A stretch of DNA of 44,734 nucleotides from an uncultured Bacteroidaceae bacterium (lineage in GTDB: Bacteria > Bacteroidota > Bacteroidia > Bacteroidales > Bacteroidaceae), in contig CAKQRW010000027.1 in NCBI GenBank assembly GCA_934271655.1, positions 1-44,734 on the forward strand, read 5' to 3'. Each line of letters starts with the position of its first letter. Position 1 is the first letter of the stretch. Below, in pieces: positions 8,129 to 16,322 of the stretch. The notes beneath the pieces are model-generated. The model searched no databases. It worked only from the letters and a program-made list of their open reading frames with translations, and was not told the DNA's origin. The position numbers and the translations under genes are program-made.

Positions 8129-9118
8129 TCAAGGTAAACGCTTGAGCACCACTGTGCGCAACAGCACCTCAAGCAGCAGCACGAGAAGAGCCGCTATGGC
8201 AAATGGCTCATACAGCTCATTGCGGCGGCTGTACTGCTTCACGCTGAACTTGGTGCGCTCCATGTCATCAATGTCATGATAGACAGCCGCCAGTTCCTCG
8301 TTGCGCTGGGCACGGAAATAGCGTCCGCCTGTCTCCGTTGATATCTTTGTCATCGTGGCCTCATCAATCTCCACTGGCAGCATAGCCGTGCCGCCTGTCG
8401 GCAGCGGATAAGGCGCCATGCCATTACGGCCTATGCCTATGGTGTATATGCGGATGCCATATTTGTGAGCTATCTCCGCTGCGGTGAGAGGCGATATGTT
8501 GCCACTGTTGTTCACACCGTCAGTAAGCAAGATGACCACCTTCGACTTGGCCTCGCTGTCTTTCAGACGGAGAATGGCATTCATGATGCCATCGCCTATG
8601 GCCGTTCCGTCATCAATGACACCACGAGCCGCCATGTTGCAGTCTGCGCTGTTGTAGAGATTCATCAGCACAGCATGGTCGATGGTGAGCGGGCACTGCG
8701 TATATGCCTCGCCAGCAAAGACCGTGAGTCCTATATTGTCATTGGGACGGCTGTCTATGAACTTCTGGGCTATTTTCTTCAAAGCCTCAACCCTGTTGGG
8801 CTTGAAATCCTGCGCCAGCATGGATGTTGACACATCGACAGCCAACATGATGTCTATGCCCTCCACATCTGTGTTGCTCCATGAATGCTTGCTCTGCGGA
8901 CGTGCCAGTATGCACACCATAAGTGTCAGCAGCACAAGACGGAGCGCGAAAGGCACATGCAGCAGATAGAGCCTGAAACTCTTTGGAGCCTTAGCATATT
9001 TGGAGGTGTCGGGCACCTTCAGCGAAGGCAGGCTCTGCTTGTAGCGCATGACGTACCACACGATGTAGGGCACGATGGCCACCAGCAAGAGAAAGAACAG
9101 TGGATTCTTGAATTCCAT
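8129..9118 (-). CDS. batA: BatA: VWA-domain membrane protein
   Basis: The 329-aa product has an N-terminal membrane anchor (about 6-24), a second hydrophobic segment (about 55-72), a VWA domain with MIDAS motif DVSTS (95-99) and LLTDGVNN around residue 200, and a C-terminal transmembrane segment. All metal-coordinating positions look intact. It is the first VWA gene of the Bat set proper, followed by batB, batC, batD and batE. Upstream, a 22-nt tandem array separates it from the 363-aa membrane gene. Confidence 0.93.
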   Translation of the reverse strand: MEFKNPLFFLLLVAIVPYIVWYVMRYKQSLPSLKVPDTSKYAKAPKSFRLYLLHVPFALRLVLLTLMVCILARPQSKHSWSNTDVEGIDIMLAVDVSTSMLAQDFKPNRVEALKKIAQKFIDSRPNDNIGLTVFAGEAYTQCPLTIDHAVLMNLYNSADCNMAARGVIDDGTAIGDGIMNAILRLKDSEAKSKVVILLTDGVNNSGNISPLTAAEIAHKYGIRIYTIGIGRNGMAPYPLPTGGTAMLPVEIDEATMTKISTETGGRYFRAQRNEELAAVYHDIDDMERTKFSVKQYSRRNELYEPFAIAALLVLLLEVLLRTVVLKRLP

Positions 9119-9198
9119 TATCTCTATTGTTTATTTTTGTTGTTCATTTTTAGGCATGCTCAAAATTCGACGCCATAAAGAAGTTCTTATACTAAAGG

Positions 9199-9388
9199 AA
9201 CGGCAAGCAAGCCAAAGCCATAAAGCAAGCGAGCCTAAGCTATAAAGCAAGCCAAAGCTATAAAGCGAGCGAGCCTAAGCTATAAAGCAAGCAAGCCAAA
9301 GCCATAAAGCGAACGAGCCTAAGCTATAAAGCAAGCAAGCCAAAGCCATAAAGCGAACGAGCCTAAGCTATAAAGCAAGCCAAAGCTA
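9199..9388. repeat. 22-nt period tandem array between the 363-aa gene and batA
   Basis: The word taaagc recurs at 9221, 9243, 9261, 9283, 9305, 9327, 9349 and 9371: 22-nt steps with one 18-nt step. Two unit types alternate (gagcctaagcta and caagccaaagcc), giving a 44-nt higher-order period. The array ends exactly at the stop codon of the upstream gene (9386-9388), so it would lie inside the bat operon transcript. Confidence 0.9.
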
Positions 9389-10477
9389 CAATGTAAGCAT
9401 ATATATCCTGTAGCCGACATAAGCCATGACAGCCACCAAGATAATGCTGACAATAGCCACAGCGCATATCAGCACACGCTTTGCCACCTTCGAGCTTTTC
9501 TCCTCCACTACGACGACCTCTGGCTGAGGTTTCTCCTCTGGCTCATCAAGCTTGGTCTGGTTGATGTATTCTATCGCGCTGACAAGATTGCGGTCGTTCT
9601 CATTGATGAGCGTGCTGTACTTTGCAAACTTGACAAGGTCGGCCGTTTGGAAGAGTTCTTTAAGTTCCGCTATGGCAGTCTCGTCATTAACCTCCTGCAG
9701 TTTCTGTATTATTTCATACGAGGTCATCTCCAGCGCATTGAAGCCATAGCGCTCCTTTATGTACTGACGCAGCGTGTCTGTAAGCATAGTGTAGTATTCC
9801 TTGGAATCCTCGCTCTGCCATATCTTCTCCTCCTTTATCTGCTCTATCTTAGCCATGGCCGCAGTGTGTGGCGGCACATGCTGCTTATGACGTATGCGGC
9901 GAAGTATAGGCTTGTTGTGCTTCAGACGGTAGCACACATACACGAGCATCGCAACGATAAGAAGAGCCATGACTATTCCTACAATGACCAGCCTCCACTC
10001 GGCCCAGTCGAAAGGCGGGGCCAGCTCAGCCTTCATGCCAAAGATGCTGTCGGCATGAAGAGTGTCAATGTCAAATGTGAGTACCTTCAGCGCCATCTTT
10101 CCAGACGAGTAGGCCTTGCCGTCCACCTTCACCTGCATCTCGGGCATAAGATAGAGAGCTGAATCAAACGATGTGAAATAGTAGCGTCTCTTCAGCATTA
10201 TGCGCCTTCCCTCGTCAAGGAAGCTCGTGTCAGGCTTCTCAGCCCTGACGAACTCCACTCCTGGAGTCACCTGCTGCAAAGAGTCCCATTCAGGCAGCTC
10301 CACCGTTTTCTTGGCATCAGCCGCCACCTCAAGCGTCATGCCTATTCGCTGCCCGATGAATATCGAAGCTGAATCAAGCTTGGCGTCCACAGTCACCTGT
10401 GCCCGCACATGGCCTGCACAACACAGCATGAGCACAAGCGCAGTGATGTATCTAATTTTATCCATAAGTCTAACCAT
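9386..10477 (-). CDS. Bat-operon membrane protein of unknown function
   Basis: The 363-aa product has a signal peptide (to about A26-Q27), a beta-rich periplasmic region, a transmembrane segment (about 161-183), a mainly helical cytoplasmic region (about 190-330, with EYYTMLTDTLRQYIKERYG) and a second transmembrane segment (about 336-357). Genes of this architecture commonly stand between the DUF58 gene and batA in Bacteroidales, and the N-terminal part recalls BatD-type periplasmic domains. Function is unknown; a membrane adaptor role is an inference from context. ATG 10465 (MDKIRYITAL) is an equally good start. Confidence 0.75.
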   Translation of the reverse strand: MVRLMDKIRYITALVLMLCCAGHVRAQVTVDAKLDSASIFIGQRIGMTLEVAADAKKTVELPEWDSLQQVTPGVEFVRAEKPDTSFLDEGRRIMLKRRYYFTSFDSALYLMPEMQVKVDGKAYSSGKMALKVLTFDIDTLHADSIFGMKAELAPPFDWAEWRLVIVGIVMALLIVAMLVYVCYRLKHNKPILRRIRHKQHVPPHTAAMAKIEQIKEEKIWQSEDSKEYYTMLTDTLRQYIKERYGFNALEMTSYEIIQKLQEVNDETAIAELKELFQTADLVKFAKYSTLINENDRNLVSAIEYINQTKLDEPEEKPQPEVVVVEEKSSKVAKRVLICAVAIVSIILVAVMAYVGYRIYMLTL

Positions 10478-10550
10478 GTGGTCAAAAATATCATTTTCCT
10501 GTCAAGGCACCAGTGTCGGAGCCCTTCATTAGCATGAACACACACGCCCG

Positions 10551-11420
10551 TCACTCCCTGTGACGGAACAGGTTCATAAGTGAGCGCACATAATCCTCAT
10601 CTGTCCTGACAGACACATTATCTACATTTGACTTTGTGAAAGCCGTCCTCAGCCATGCCTGATGCTCGCGCCACCACTCATGATGAGCCTTTCTGACAGC
10701 GCTTGACGATGTGTCGACAAAAATGTCTCGTCCCGTTTCGGCGTCAAGCATCTTGACTATGCCTACATTTGGCAACTCTACCATCCGAGGGTCGTATATC
10801 TGCAAGGCCACCACGTCATGCCGTCTGTTGGCCACAGTCAGCTGGTTGGCATAGTCCTTGCTGTCAAAGAAGTCGCTCAGCAGAAACACTGTGCAACGTT
10901 TCTTTATAGCATTGGTCATAAACTCCACAGCCAGGCCCACATCGGTCTTTTTGCTTGCTGGCTGGAAGCCAAGCAGCTCACGGATGATGAAAAGGATGTG
11001 CTTCCTTCCCTTCTTCGGAGGAATGAATTTCTCTATTCTGTCGGAGAAGAATATCACTCCAATCTTGTCGTTGTTCTGTATGGCAGAAAAAGCAAGCGTG
11101 GCAGCTATCTCAGTGAGCAGCTGGCGTTTGGTCTGGCACTGCGTGCCAAAGTCGAGCGAGCCAGACACGTCCACAAGGAGCATCACCGTCAGCTCGCGCT
11201 CCTCCTCAAAGACTTTCACATACGGTTTGCCCAGGCGGGCTGTCACATTCCAGTCGATGTCACGCACGTCATCGCCATACTGGTACTCACGCACCTCGCT
11301 GAATGCCATTCCCCTTCCCTTGAAAGCCGAATGGTACTCACCTGCGAAGATATTGTTGGAGAGTCCCTTGGTCTTGATCTCTATCTTCCTTACTTTCTGC
11401 AAAAGCTCTTCCGTCTCCAT
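10551..11420 (-). CDS. DUF58 (VWA-like) protein of the MoxR/Bat operon
   Basis: This 289-aa soluble protein carries the DUF58 signature EVREYQYGDDVRDIDW (42-57) and a VWA-like fold with DVSGS (84-88). DUF58 proteins are regular partners of MoxR ATPases and are thought to act with them as chaperone-like or metal-insertion machinery; the substrate here is unknown. It lies directly downstream of the moxR-type gene but across a 312-bp gap that contains a tandem array. Confidence 0.9.
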   Translation of the reverse strand: METEELLQKVRKIEIKTKGLSNNIFAGEYHSAFKGRGMAFSEVREYQYGDDVRDIDWNVTARLGKPYVKVFEEERELTVMLLVDVSGSLDFGTQCQTKRQLLTEIAATLAFSAIQNNDKIGVIFFSDRIEKFIPPKKGRKHILFIIRELLGFQPASKKTDVGLAVEFMTNAIKKRCTVFLLSDFFDSKDYANQLTVANRRHDVVALQIYDPRMVELPNVGIVKMLDAETGRDIFVDTSSSAVRKAHHEWWREHQAWLRTAFTKSNVDNVSVRTDEDYVRSLMNLFRHRE

Positions 11421-11583
11421 CAGACTATCGTTTTTTTTATTTTACAAGGTTTTTTGCCATATTGGGAGACAGCCTGTGTCCAAGCTGCCTCTTCGCGTCA
11501 CATGCTTCTCACGGATTCCGCACCATACGGGAATCCCCCCGACTCGCCATTGCGCCCCAATCCATCCACAAGCGAGGCTCAAG

Positions 11584-11663
11584 CTTACTTCATATCAAGT
11601 CTCCTTCATATCAAGCTTACTTCATATCAAGCTTACTTCATATCAAGTATCCTTCATAGAAAT
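11584..11663. repeat. 16-nt tandem array between the MoxR and DUF58 genes
   Basis: Five units with exact 16-nt spacing start at 11584, 11600, 11616, 11632 and 11648; the common unit is cttacttcatatcaag, and the fifth is diverged. It lies in the 312-bp gap 11421-11732. Apart from this array I see no gene, terminator or promoter in the gap. Confidence 0.9.
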
Positions 11664-11732
11664 GTCAAGACAGAGCCAGAGTGTTTGTGCCTCCATGAGG
11701 CAACGAACGGCGCATGCGCTTTTGAGCTGCGA

Positions 11733-12728
11733 TTATGGCACCTCTACCTTATTAAGAATCTTGCTGATGATTTCCTCCGATGTCACGTTGCTTGCTTCAG
11801 CCTCATATGTAAGGCCGATGCGGTGGCGGAGCACATCCTGAGCCACAGCGCGCACATCTTCTGGTATGACATAGCCACGATGCTTGATGAAGGCATAAGA
11901 GCGCGAAGCGAGAGCCAGATTGATGGATGCGCGCGGTGAGCCGCCAAAACCAATCAGTCCCTTCAGTTCCTTGAGATTATACTTTTCCGGATAGCGTGTG
12001 GCAAAGACGATGTCTGCTATATACTGCTCTATCTTCTCGTCTATATACACCTCACGCACCACCTCGCGTGCGCTCTCTATCTCAGCTGTGGTCATGATAG
12101 GGCGGATGACCTGCTTCTCTCCCGTGATGTTCTGGCGGATAATCTTCTTCTCCTCCTCTATCTTAGGATAATCGATGACAACCTTAAGCATGAAACGGTC
12201 CACCTGCGCTTCTGGCAGAGGATAGGTGCCCTCCTGCTCTATAGGGTTCTGCGTGGCAAGCACCAGAAACGGCTTAGGAAGCTCGAACGTGTTGGTAGAT
12301 ATTGTCACCTGGCGCTCCTGCATAGCCTCCAGCAAAGCAGACTGCACCTTGGCTGGCGCACGGTTTATCTCATCGGCCAATATGAAATTGGCGAAGATAG
12401 GACCTTTCTTTGACTTGAACTCGCCATCCTTCTGGCTGTAAATCATTGTACCGATGACATCGGCAGGAAGAAGGTCGGGAGTGAACTGTATGCGGCTGAA
12501 CTGTGCCTCAATGAGCGAGGCAAGAGTCTTGATGGCCTTTGTCTTGGCCAATCCCGGCACACCCTCCAACAGCACATGTCCGTCTGAGAGCAGTCCGAGC
12601 AGCAACGACTCAACAAGATGTTTCTGTCCTACAATGGCCTGATCCATGCCTGCCATTATATTTGTCACAAAAGCGCTGTGGCGCTCTATCCGTTCATTCA
12701 ATTCACGGATATCAATTGATTCTGCCAT
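11733..12728 (-). CDS. MoxR-family AAA+ ATPase
   Basis: The 331-aa product is a standard MoxR ATPase: Walker A GVPGLAKT (56-63), Walker B FILADEINR (115-123), sensor region LATQNPIEQEGTYPLPEAQ and a C-terminal helical lid. It is cytoplasmic and likely uses ATP hydrolysis to remodel or activate partner VWA proteins encoded downstream. It is the first gene of the moxR-DUF58-bat operon, with a -7 box about 100 bp upstream of the start. Confidence 0.95.
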   Translation of the reverse strand: MAESIDIRELNERIERHSAFVTNIMAGMDQAIVGQKHLVESLLLGLLSDGHVLLEGVPGLAKTKAIKTLASLIEAQFSRIQFTPDLLPADVIGTMIYSQKDGEFKSKKGPIFANFILADEINRAPAKVQSALLEAMQERQVTISTNTFELPKPFLVLATQNPIEQEGTYPLPEAQVDRFMLKVVIDYPKIEEEKKIIRQNITGEKQVIRPIMTTAEIESAREVVREVYIDEKIEQYIADIVFATRYPEKYNLKELKGLIGFGGSPRASINLALASRSYAFIKHRGYVIPEDVRAVAQDVLRHRIGLTYEAEASNVTSEEIISKILNKVEVP

Positions 12729-12826
12729 ATTTATTTATGTTTTTATCAATTATATTTTAATCGTTTTTCTTTTGTGATGAAGACACATATCATACCCAAA
12801 TGACACTGCATCTTACTTTTTGACCA

Positions 12827-12834
12827 CAAAATTA
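12827..12834 (-). promoter_or_regulatory. -7 element for the moxR-bat operon
   Basis: The minus strand reads TAATTTTG, a match to TAnnTTTG, about 99 bp before the MoxR start codon. No -33 TTTG at ideal spacing is evident. Confidence 0.5.
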
Positions 12835-12939
12835 CAATTTATTCTCTATTATTCGTCTTAAAGAATGTAAAAAATATGATGTCGCTCTCCTTATTTAAGA
12901 GTTATTATAACTTCCGTTCATGTTTAATGAATAAACGAA

Positions 12940-12972
12940 CTATCCCGAAGTCTCATTGAGGCTCCAGGATAG
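12940..12972 (-). terminator. Probable terminator of the ftsY-rimO-HU operon
   Basis: A 6-bp outer stem (12940-12945 with 12967-12972) encloses an inner 5-bp stem; on the minus strand it is followed by a T-rich stretch. It lies just downstream of the HU-LysM gene. Confidence 0.45.
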
Positions 12973-12995
12973 GTTGTTCACATGCCATACATTGT

Positions 12996-14537
12996 TTATG
13001 GCAACTTTATGACAGCTCCCGCCGGAACATTATTGGGATTGGCAAATGTGTTCACTCGAATGATGGCCCTGACTGAATCTTTTGTGCCATAGAAACGCTG
13101 TGATATGCGAGTGAGCGACTCTCCCTTCTTCAGGACGTAAGTCTTTGGACGGGCTGGCGTTTCAGCCTTATTATTGCCGTCTTTCGCCTTTCCCACATTG
13201 GCCGGCAACTCAACATTTGCCGGTGCACTCTCATCAGCCTTCACCTCTTCAGACGCTCCTTTATCAGATTCCACCTGAATGTCGCCCGAGTGTGGCGCCG
13301 ATTCTACAAGGGGTGCATCTGCATGCTCCGCATCATCGGCAGCGGCCTTTTTCTGCGCCTTAGCCTCACGTGTTTCCTTTTTCAGTTGGGCATTGTGCGC
13401 CTCACTATCTGGCTTAACACACGGAACAGTCTCCACCGACTCAATGGACAAGAAAGTGCCGTACACCAAATAGACTATGCCACTTGCCAGCGCAGCCACT
13501 ATTGCCACGCATGCAGCCACAAACACCCACCTCGACCTTCTCTTTCCGTTAGAGCGGTCGCCTGATGACTGCCGCGAGGATTCTTCCACTGCATCATCGC
13601 CTGATGACTGCCGCGAAGATTCGCACGTACGCACGTCTGAGAGCACGCGTGCCAAAGCACCACTTTCACCCGACGGCTCTTCGGTCCCCATGCTTGTTAC
13701 TCCCTTCGAAGCCGTTTTGTCCGCCAACTTCTCTGGCTCCACATTCTTTTCCAAACGCTCCAGCAGACGTTCCAGCCTGGTCTTCTCCGCGCTCGCCTTC
13801 TTGGCCTGCTCTATGGCTTCAGCCACCCTTGCTGTGGCCTCCTCAAGTTGAAGCCGCACATCAGCCACACTTTCCGGTGTGGATATTATCATGTCTATGC
13901 CAGAAAACTCATCCTTGGACATCTCCACACATGAAGGCTCTTCTACCTCTATCAGTCCGTCAACAAACGCCTGTTCCGCAGAACATGAAGAAACATTCTC
14001 GTATCCAGTCTGACTCATCTCGCCACACGATCTTTTTTCTTCAGTCCTCTCAACATTCCTTCCCTCAGGCTTCACTATATTCTTTCCTTCAGGCTTCACT
14101 ATATTCTTTCCCTCAGGCTTCACTATATTCTTTACCTCAAGTTTCTCCACATTCTTCACCTCAGGCTTCTCTACATTCTTCTCTTCCATTCTTTCATGTT
14201 GGTTTTCTTTCTTCCGTACTTCATTCATGCTTTCATCGCCAGCGACACTTCGTCCCAGCCTTTGCGTCACCGAATCGTCTGGAACAAAGGTAAGTTTCCT
14301 GTATCCAGGGATGACAATGCGCTCTCCATTAGACACATTCACGCTCTCGCGGCTTCCCACATCCACACACTTGAACGTGCCGAAGCCATCAATCTTCACG
14401 GTGTCGGCACCTTCTCTCACGGCTTCAGACACCGTATCAAAGAAAGCCTTTATGAAGGCCTCAGACACCTTCCTCTGCACATGTCCCTTACGAGACAGGG
14501 CCTCGACGAAATACTGGAATGATAATTTCTCGTTCAT
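12996..14537 (-). CDS. HU-type DNA-binding domain fused through a transmembrane helix to LysM
   Basis: The 513-aa protein starts with a complete HU/IHF-like domain (1-92, including KIDGFGTFKC), then a long acidic/basic linker with repeats of KNIVKPEG (about 122-162), a coiled-coil-like segment (about 220-265, ATARVAEAIEQAKKASAEK), a duplicated SSRQSSGD motif (about 310-328), one transmembrane helix (about 336-360, preceded by KRRSR) and a C-terminal LysM domain (about 466-512, YVLKKGESLTRISQRFYG). The positive residues before the helix predict HU in the cytoplasm and LysM in the periplasm, which would tie DNA to peptidoglycan. Similar HU/LysM proteins occur in Bacteroidota. It follows a stand-alone HU gene by 6 bp. 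Confidence 0.85.
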   Translation of the reverse strand: MNEKLSFQYFVEALSRKGHVQRKVSEAFIKAFFDTVSEAVREGADTVKIDGFGTFKCVDVGSRESVNVSNGERIVIPGYRKLTFVPDDSVTQRLGRSVAGDESMNEVRKKENQHERMEEKNVEKPEVKNVEKLEVKNIVKPEGKNIVKPEGKNIVKPEGRNVERTEEKRSCGEMSQTGYENVSSCSAEQAFVDGLIEVEEPSCVEMSKDEFSGIDMIISTPESVADVRLQLEEATARVAEAIEQAKKASAEKTRLERLLERLEKNVEPEKLADKTASKGVTSMGTEEPSGESGALARVLSDVRTCESSRQSSGDDAVEESSRQSSGDRSNGKRRSRWVFVAACVAIVAALASGIVYLVYGTFLSIESVETVPCVKPDSEAHNAQLKKETREAKAQKKAAADDAEHADAPLVESAPHSGDIQVESDKGASEEVKADESAPANVELPANVGKAKDGNNKAETPARPKTYVLKKGESLTRISQRFYGTKDSVRAIIRVNTFANPNNVPAGAVIKLP

Positions 14538-14543
14538 CTGCTG

Positions 14544-14819
14544 CTATCCATTTAATCGGTCCTTGAGCACACCGCTCATTTTATAAGCAACAGTAACCTT
14601 GGAAGGCACATCAATAAATGCCTTTGACGACGGGTTATAGATTTTCCTGCCGCCCTTCTCCTTGGACTCAAAGTTGCCAAATCCCTGTATGCTGATGCTG
14701 TTGCCTTCTTCCAGTTCCTCAACCATGGATGCAACAAAAGCAGACGAGAGGTTAGCTGCCTCGTCTGCTCCTATGCCTATCTTGCGTGATAATCTTTCGA
14801 CAAACTCTTGGTTGTTCAT
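14544..14819 (-). CDS. HU-family DNA-binding protein
   Basis: This 91-aa protein covers a single HU/IHF domain, with the beta-arm region SIQGFGNFESKEKGGRKIYNP in the expected place (quoted residues about 42-62 in part). HU proteins bend and compact DNA as dimers. It is encoded 6 bp upstream of the HU-LysM gene and 53 bp after rimO, so the two HU genes are cotranscribed and might form heterodimers; the latter is inference. Confidence 0.9.
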   Translation of the reverse strand: MNNQEFVERLSRKIGIGADEAANLSSAFVASMVEELEEGNSISIQGFGNFESKEKGGRKIYNPSSKAFIDVPSKVTVAYKMSGVLKDRLNG

Positions 14820-14872
14820 ATAAGCAGGTGCTCAAAATAAGTTTAATAGTTCTGCAACAAATTATCAGTTTG

Positions 14873-16174
14873 TCAATCCACAACGCTGCCATACAAATCG
14901 AAATCGTCAGAATCGACAATGTTCACATCATAGAAGCAGCCCCTTCTGAGAGTGCGCTCCTTCACAGGTATAAGCACTTCTGGATCCACTTCAGGAGAGT
15001 CGAACTCAGTGCGTCCCACATAGTACTCACCCTCCTTGCGGTCTATGATGACCTTGAGCACCTTGCCCACTTTCTGAGCCTGCACCTCAGCCGATATGCC
15101 CTGCTGTATGTCCATCAGCTCAGCCAGACGTTTCTGCTTGACATCATCAGGAATGTCATCAGAGAAGTTTTTCTGGGCAGGCGTGCCCTCTTCTTCCGAA
15201 TAGGCGAAAGCTCCCATTCTGTCAAACTTGGCCCATTTGACAAAATCCTTCAGTTCTTCATACTCAGCCTCGCCCTCACCTGGGAAACCTACCATCAGCG
15301 TGGTGCGGAGACAGATGCCAGGCACCTCGTCTCTCAGACGCTGCACAAAGGCATAGGTCTGCTCTTTGTCCACATGGCGCTGCATGTTGTCGAGCACCTT
15401 GGTGCTCACATGCTGGAGAGCTATGTCGAGATACTTGCACACATTCTTCCGCTCCCTGATCACACGAAGCAAGTCCCATGGGAAATTCATAGGATAAGCA
15501 TAGTGCAGACGAATCCACTTGACACCCTTGACATCACTTATGCGCTCTATCAGCTCGGTTATCTTCTGCTTGCCGTAAAGGTCTATGCCATAATAAGTCA
15601 GCTCCTGAGCTATGACCTGAAATTCCTTGACTCCCTCTGAGACAAGATGCTCCACCTCAGCCACGATGTCCTCCATAGGACGGCTCTGGTAACGGCCCGT
15701 GATGATAGGTATGGCGCAGTAAGCGCAGTGGCGGTCACAGCCCTCCGCTATCTTCAGGTAAGCATAATGCCCTGGAGTGGTCAACCTGCGCTCATAGCGG
15801 CATTCGTCATGATAAGCCTTGCCAAGGTCGGTCAGCAGCTCGTTCCAGTTGAACTTGCCATAGAACTTGTCCACCTGCGGTATCTCATGCCCCAGGTCTT
15901 TCATAAACCGCTGCGAGAGGCAACCCATCACATACACAGCCTTCACTCTGCCTTCCTCCTTTGCCTGGCACAGCTCAAGAATCATATTCACACTCTCTTC
16001 CTGCGCGTCAGCAATGAAGCCGCAGGTGTTCACCACTACAATCTCTCCCTGCGGATTGTCGCTGTCATGAGTCACCTTATAGCCATTCAGCTCAAGCTGG
16101 CGGATAAGCCTCTCAGAGTCCACAAGATTCTTCGAGCATCCGAGCGTTATTATATCTATTGTATTTTTTCTCAT
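14873..16174 (-). CDS. rimO: Ribosomal protein S12 methylthiotransferase RimO
   Basis: RimO adds a methylthio group to an aspartate of ribosomal protein S12. The 433-aa product has the N-terminal MTTase domain with cluster cysteines C13 (TLGCSKN), C51 (NTCGF) and C85 (MGCLSQR), the radical SAM motif CDRHCAYC (C146, C150, C153) and a C-terminal TRAM domain. The GCSKNLVDSE motif separates RimO from MiaB. The reading frame stays open upstream to 16345, but ATG 16174 places the protein start where the family starts. It follows ftsY by 148 bp. Confidence 0.95.
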   Translation of the reverse strand: MRKNTIDIITLGCSKNLVDSERLIRQLELNGYKVTHDSDNPQGEIVVVNTCGFIADAQEESVNMILELCQAKEEGRVKAVYVMGCLSQRFMKDLGHEIPQVDKFYGKFNWNELLTDLGKAYHDECRYERRLTTPGHYAYLKIAEGCDRHCAYCAIPIITGRYQSRPMEDIVAEVEHLVSEGVKEFQVIAQELTYYGIDLYGKQKITELIERISDVKGVKWIRLHYAYPMNFPWDLLRVIRERKNVCKYLDIALQHVSTKVLDNMQRHVDKEQTYAFVQRLRDEVPGICLRTTLMVGFPGEGEAEYEELKDFVKWAKFDRMGAFAYSEEEGTPAQKNFSDDIPDDVKQKRLAELMDIQQGISAEVQAQKVGKVLKVIIDRKEGEYYVGRTEFDSPEVDPEVLIPVKERTLRRGCFYDVNIVDSDDFDLYGSVVD

Positions 16175-16322
16175 CTTACAAACTGTATTCTTATTTTTCA
16201 CATGGCCGGTTGCATGTGCGACACAAGCCATAGCAGCCATAAAGCAATGACCGGATGCGCTGCACACGCACTGACCTGCAAGGCTCTTGCCATGCAAGCA
16301 CGCATGTTCGCCTGGATTGACA

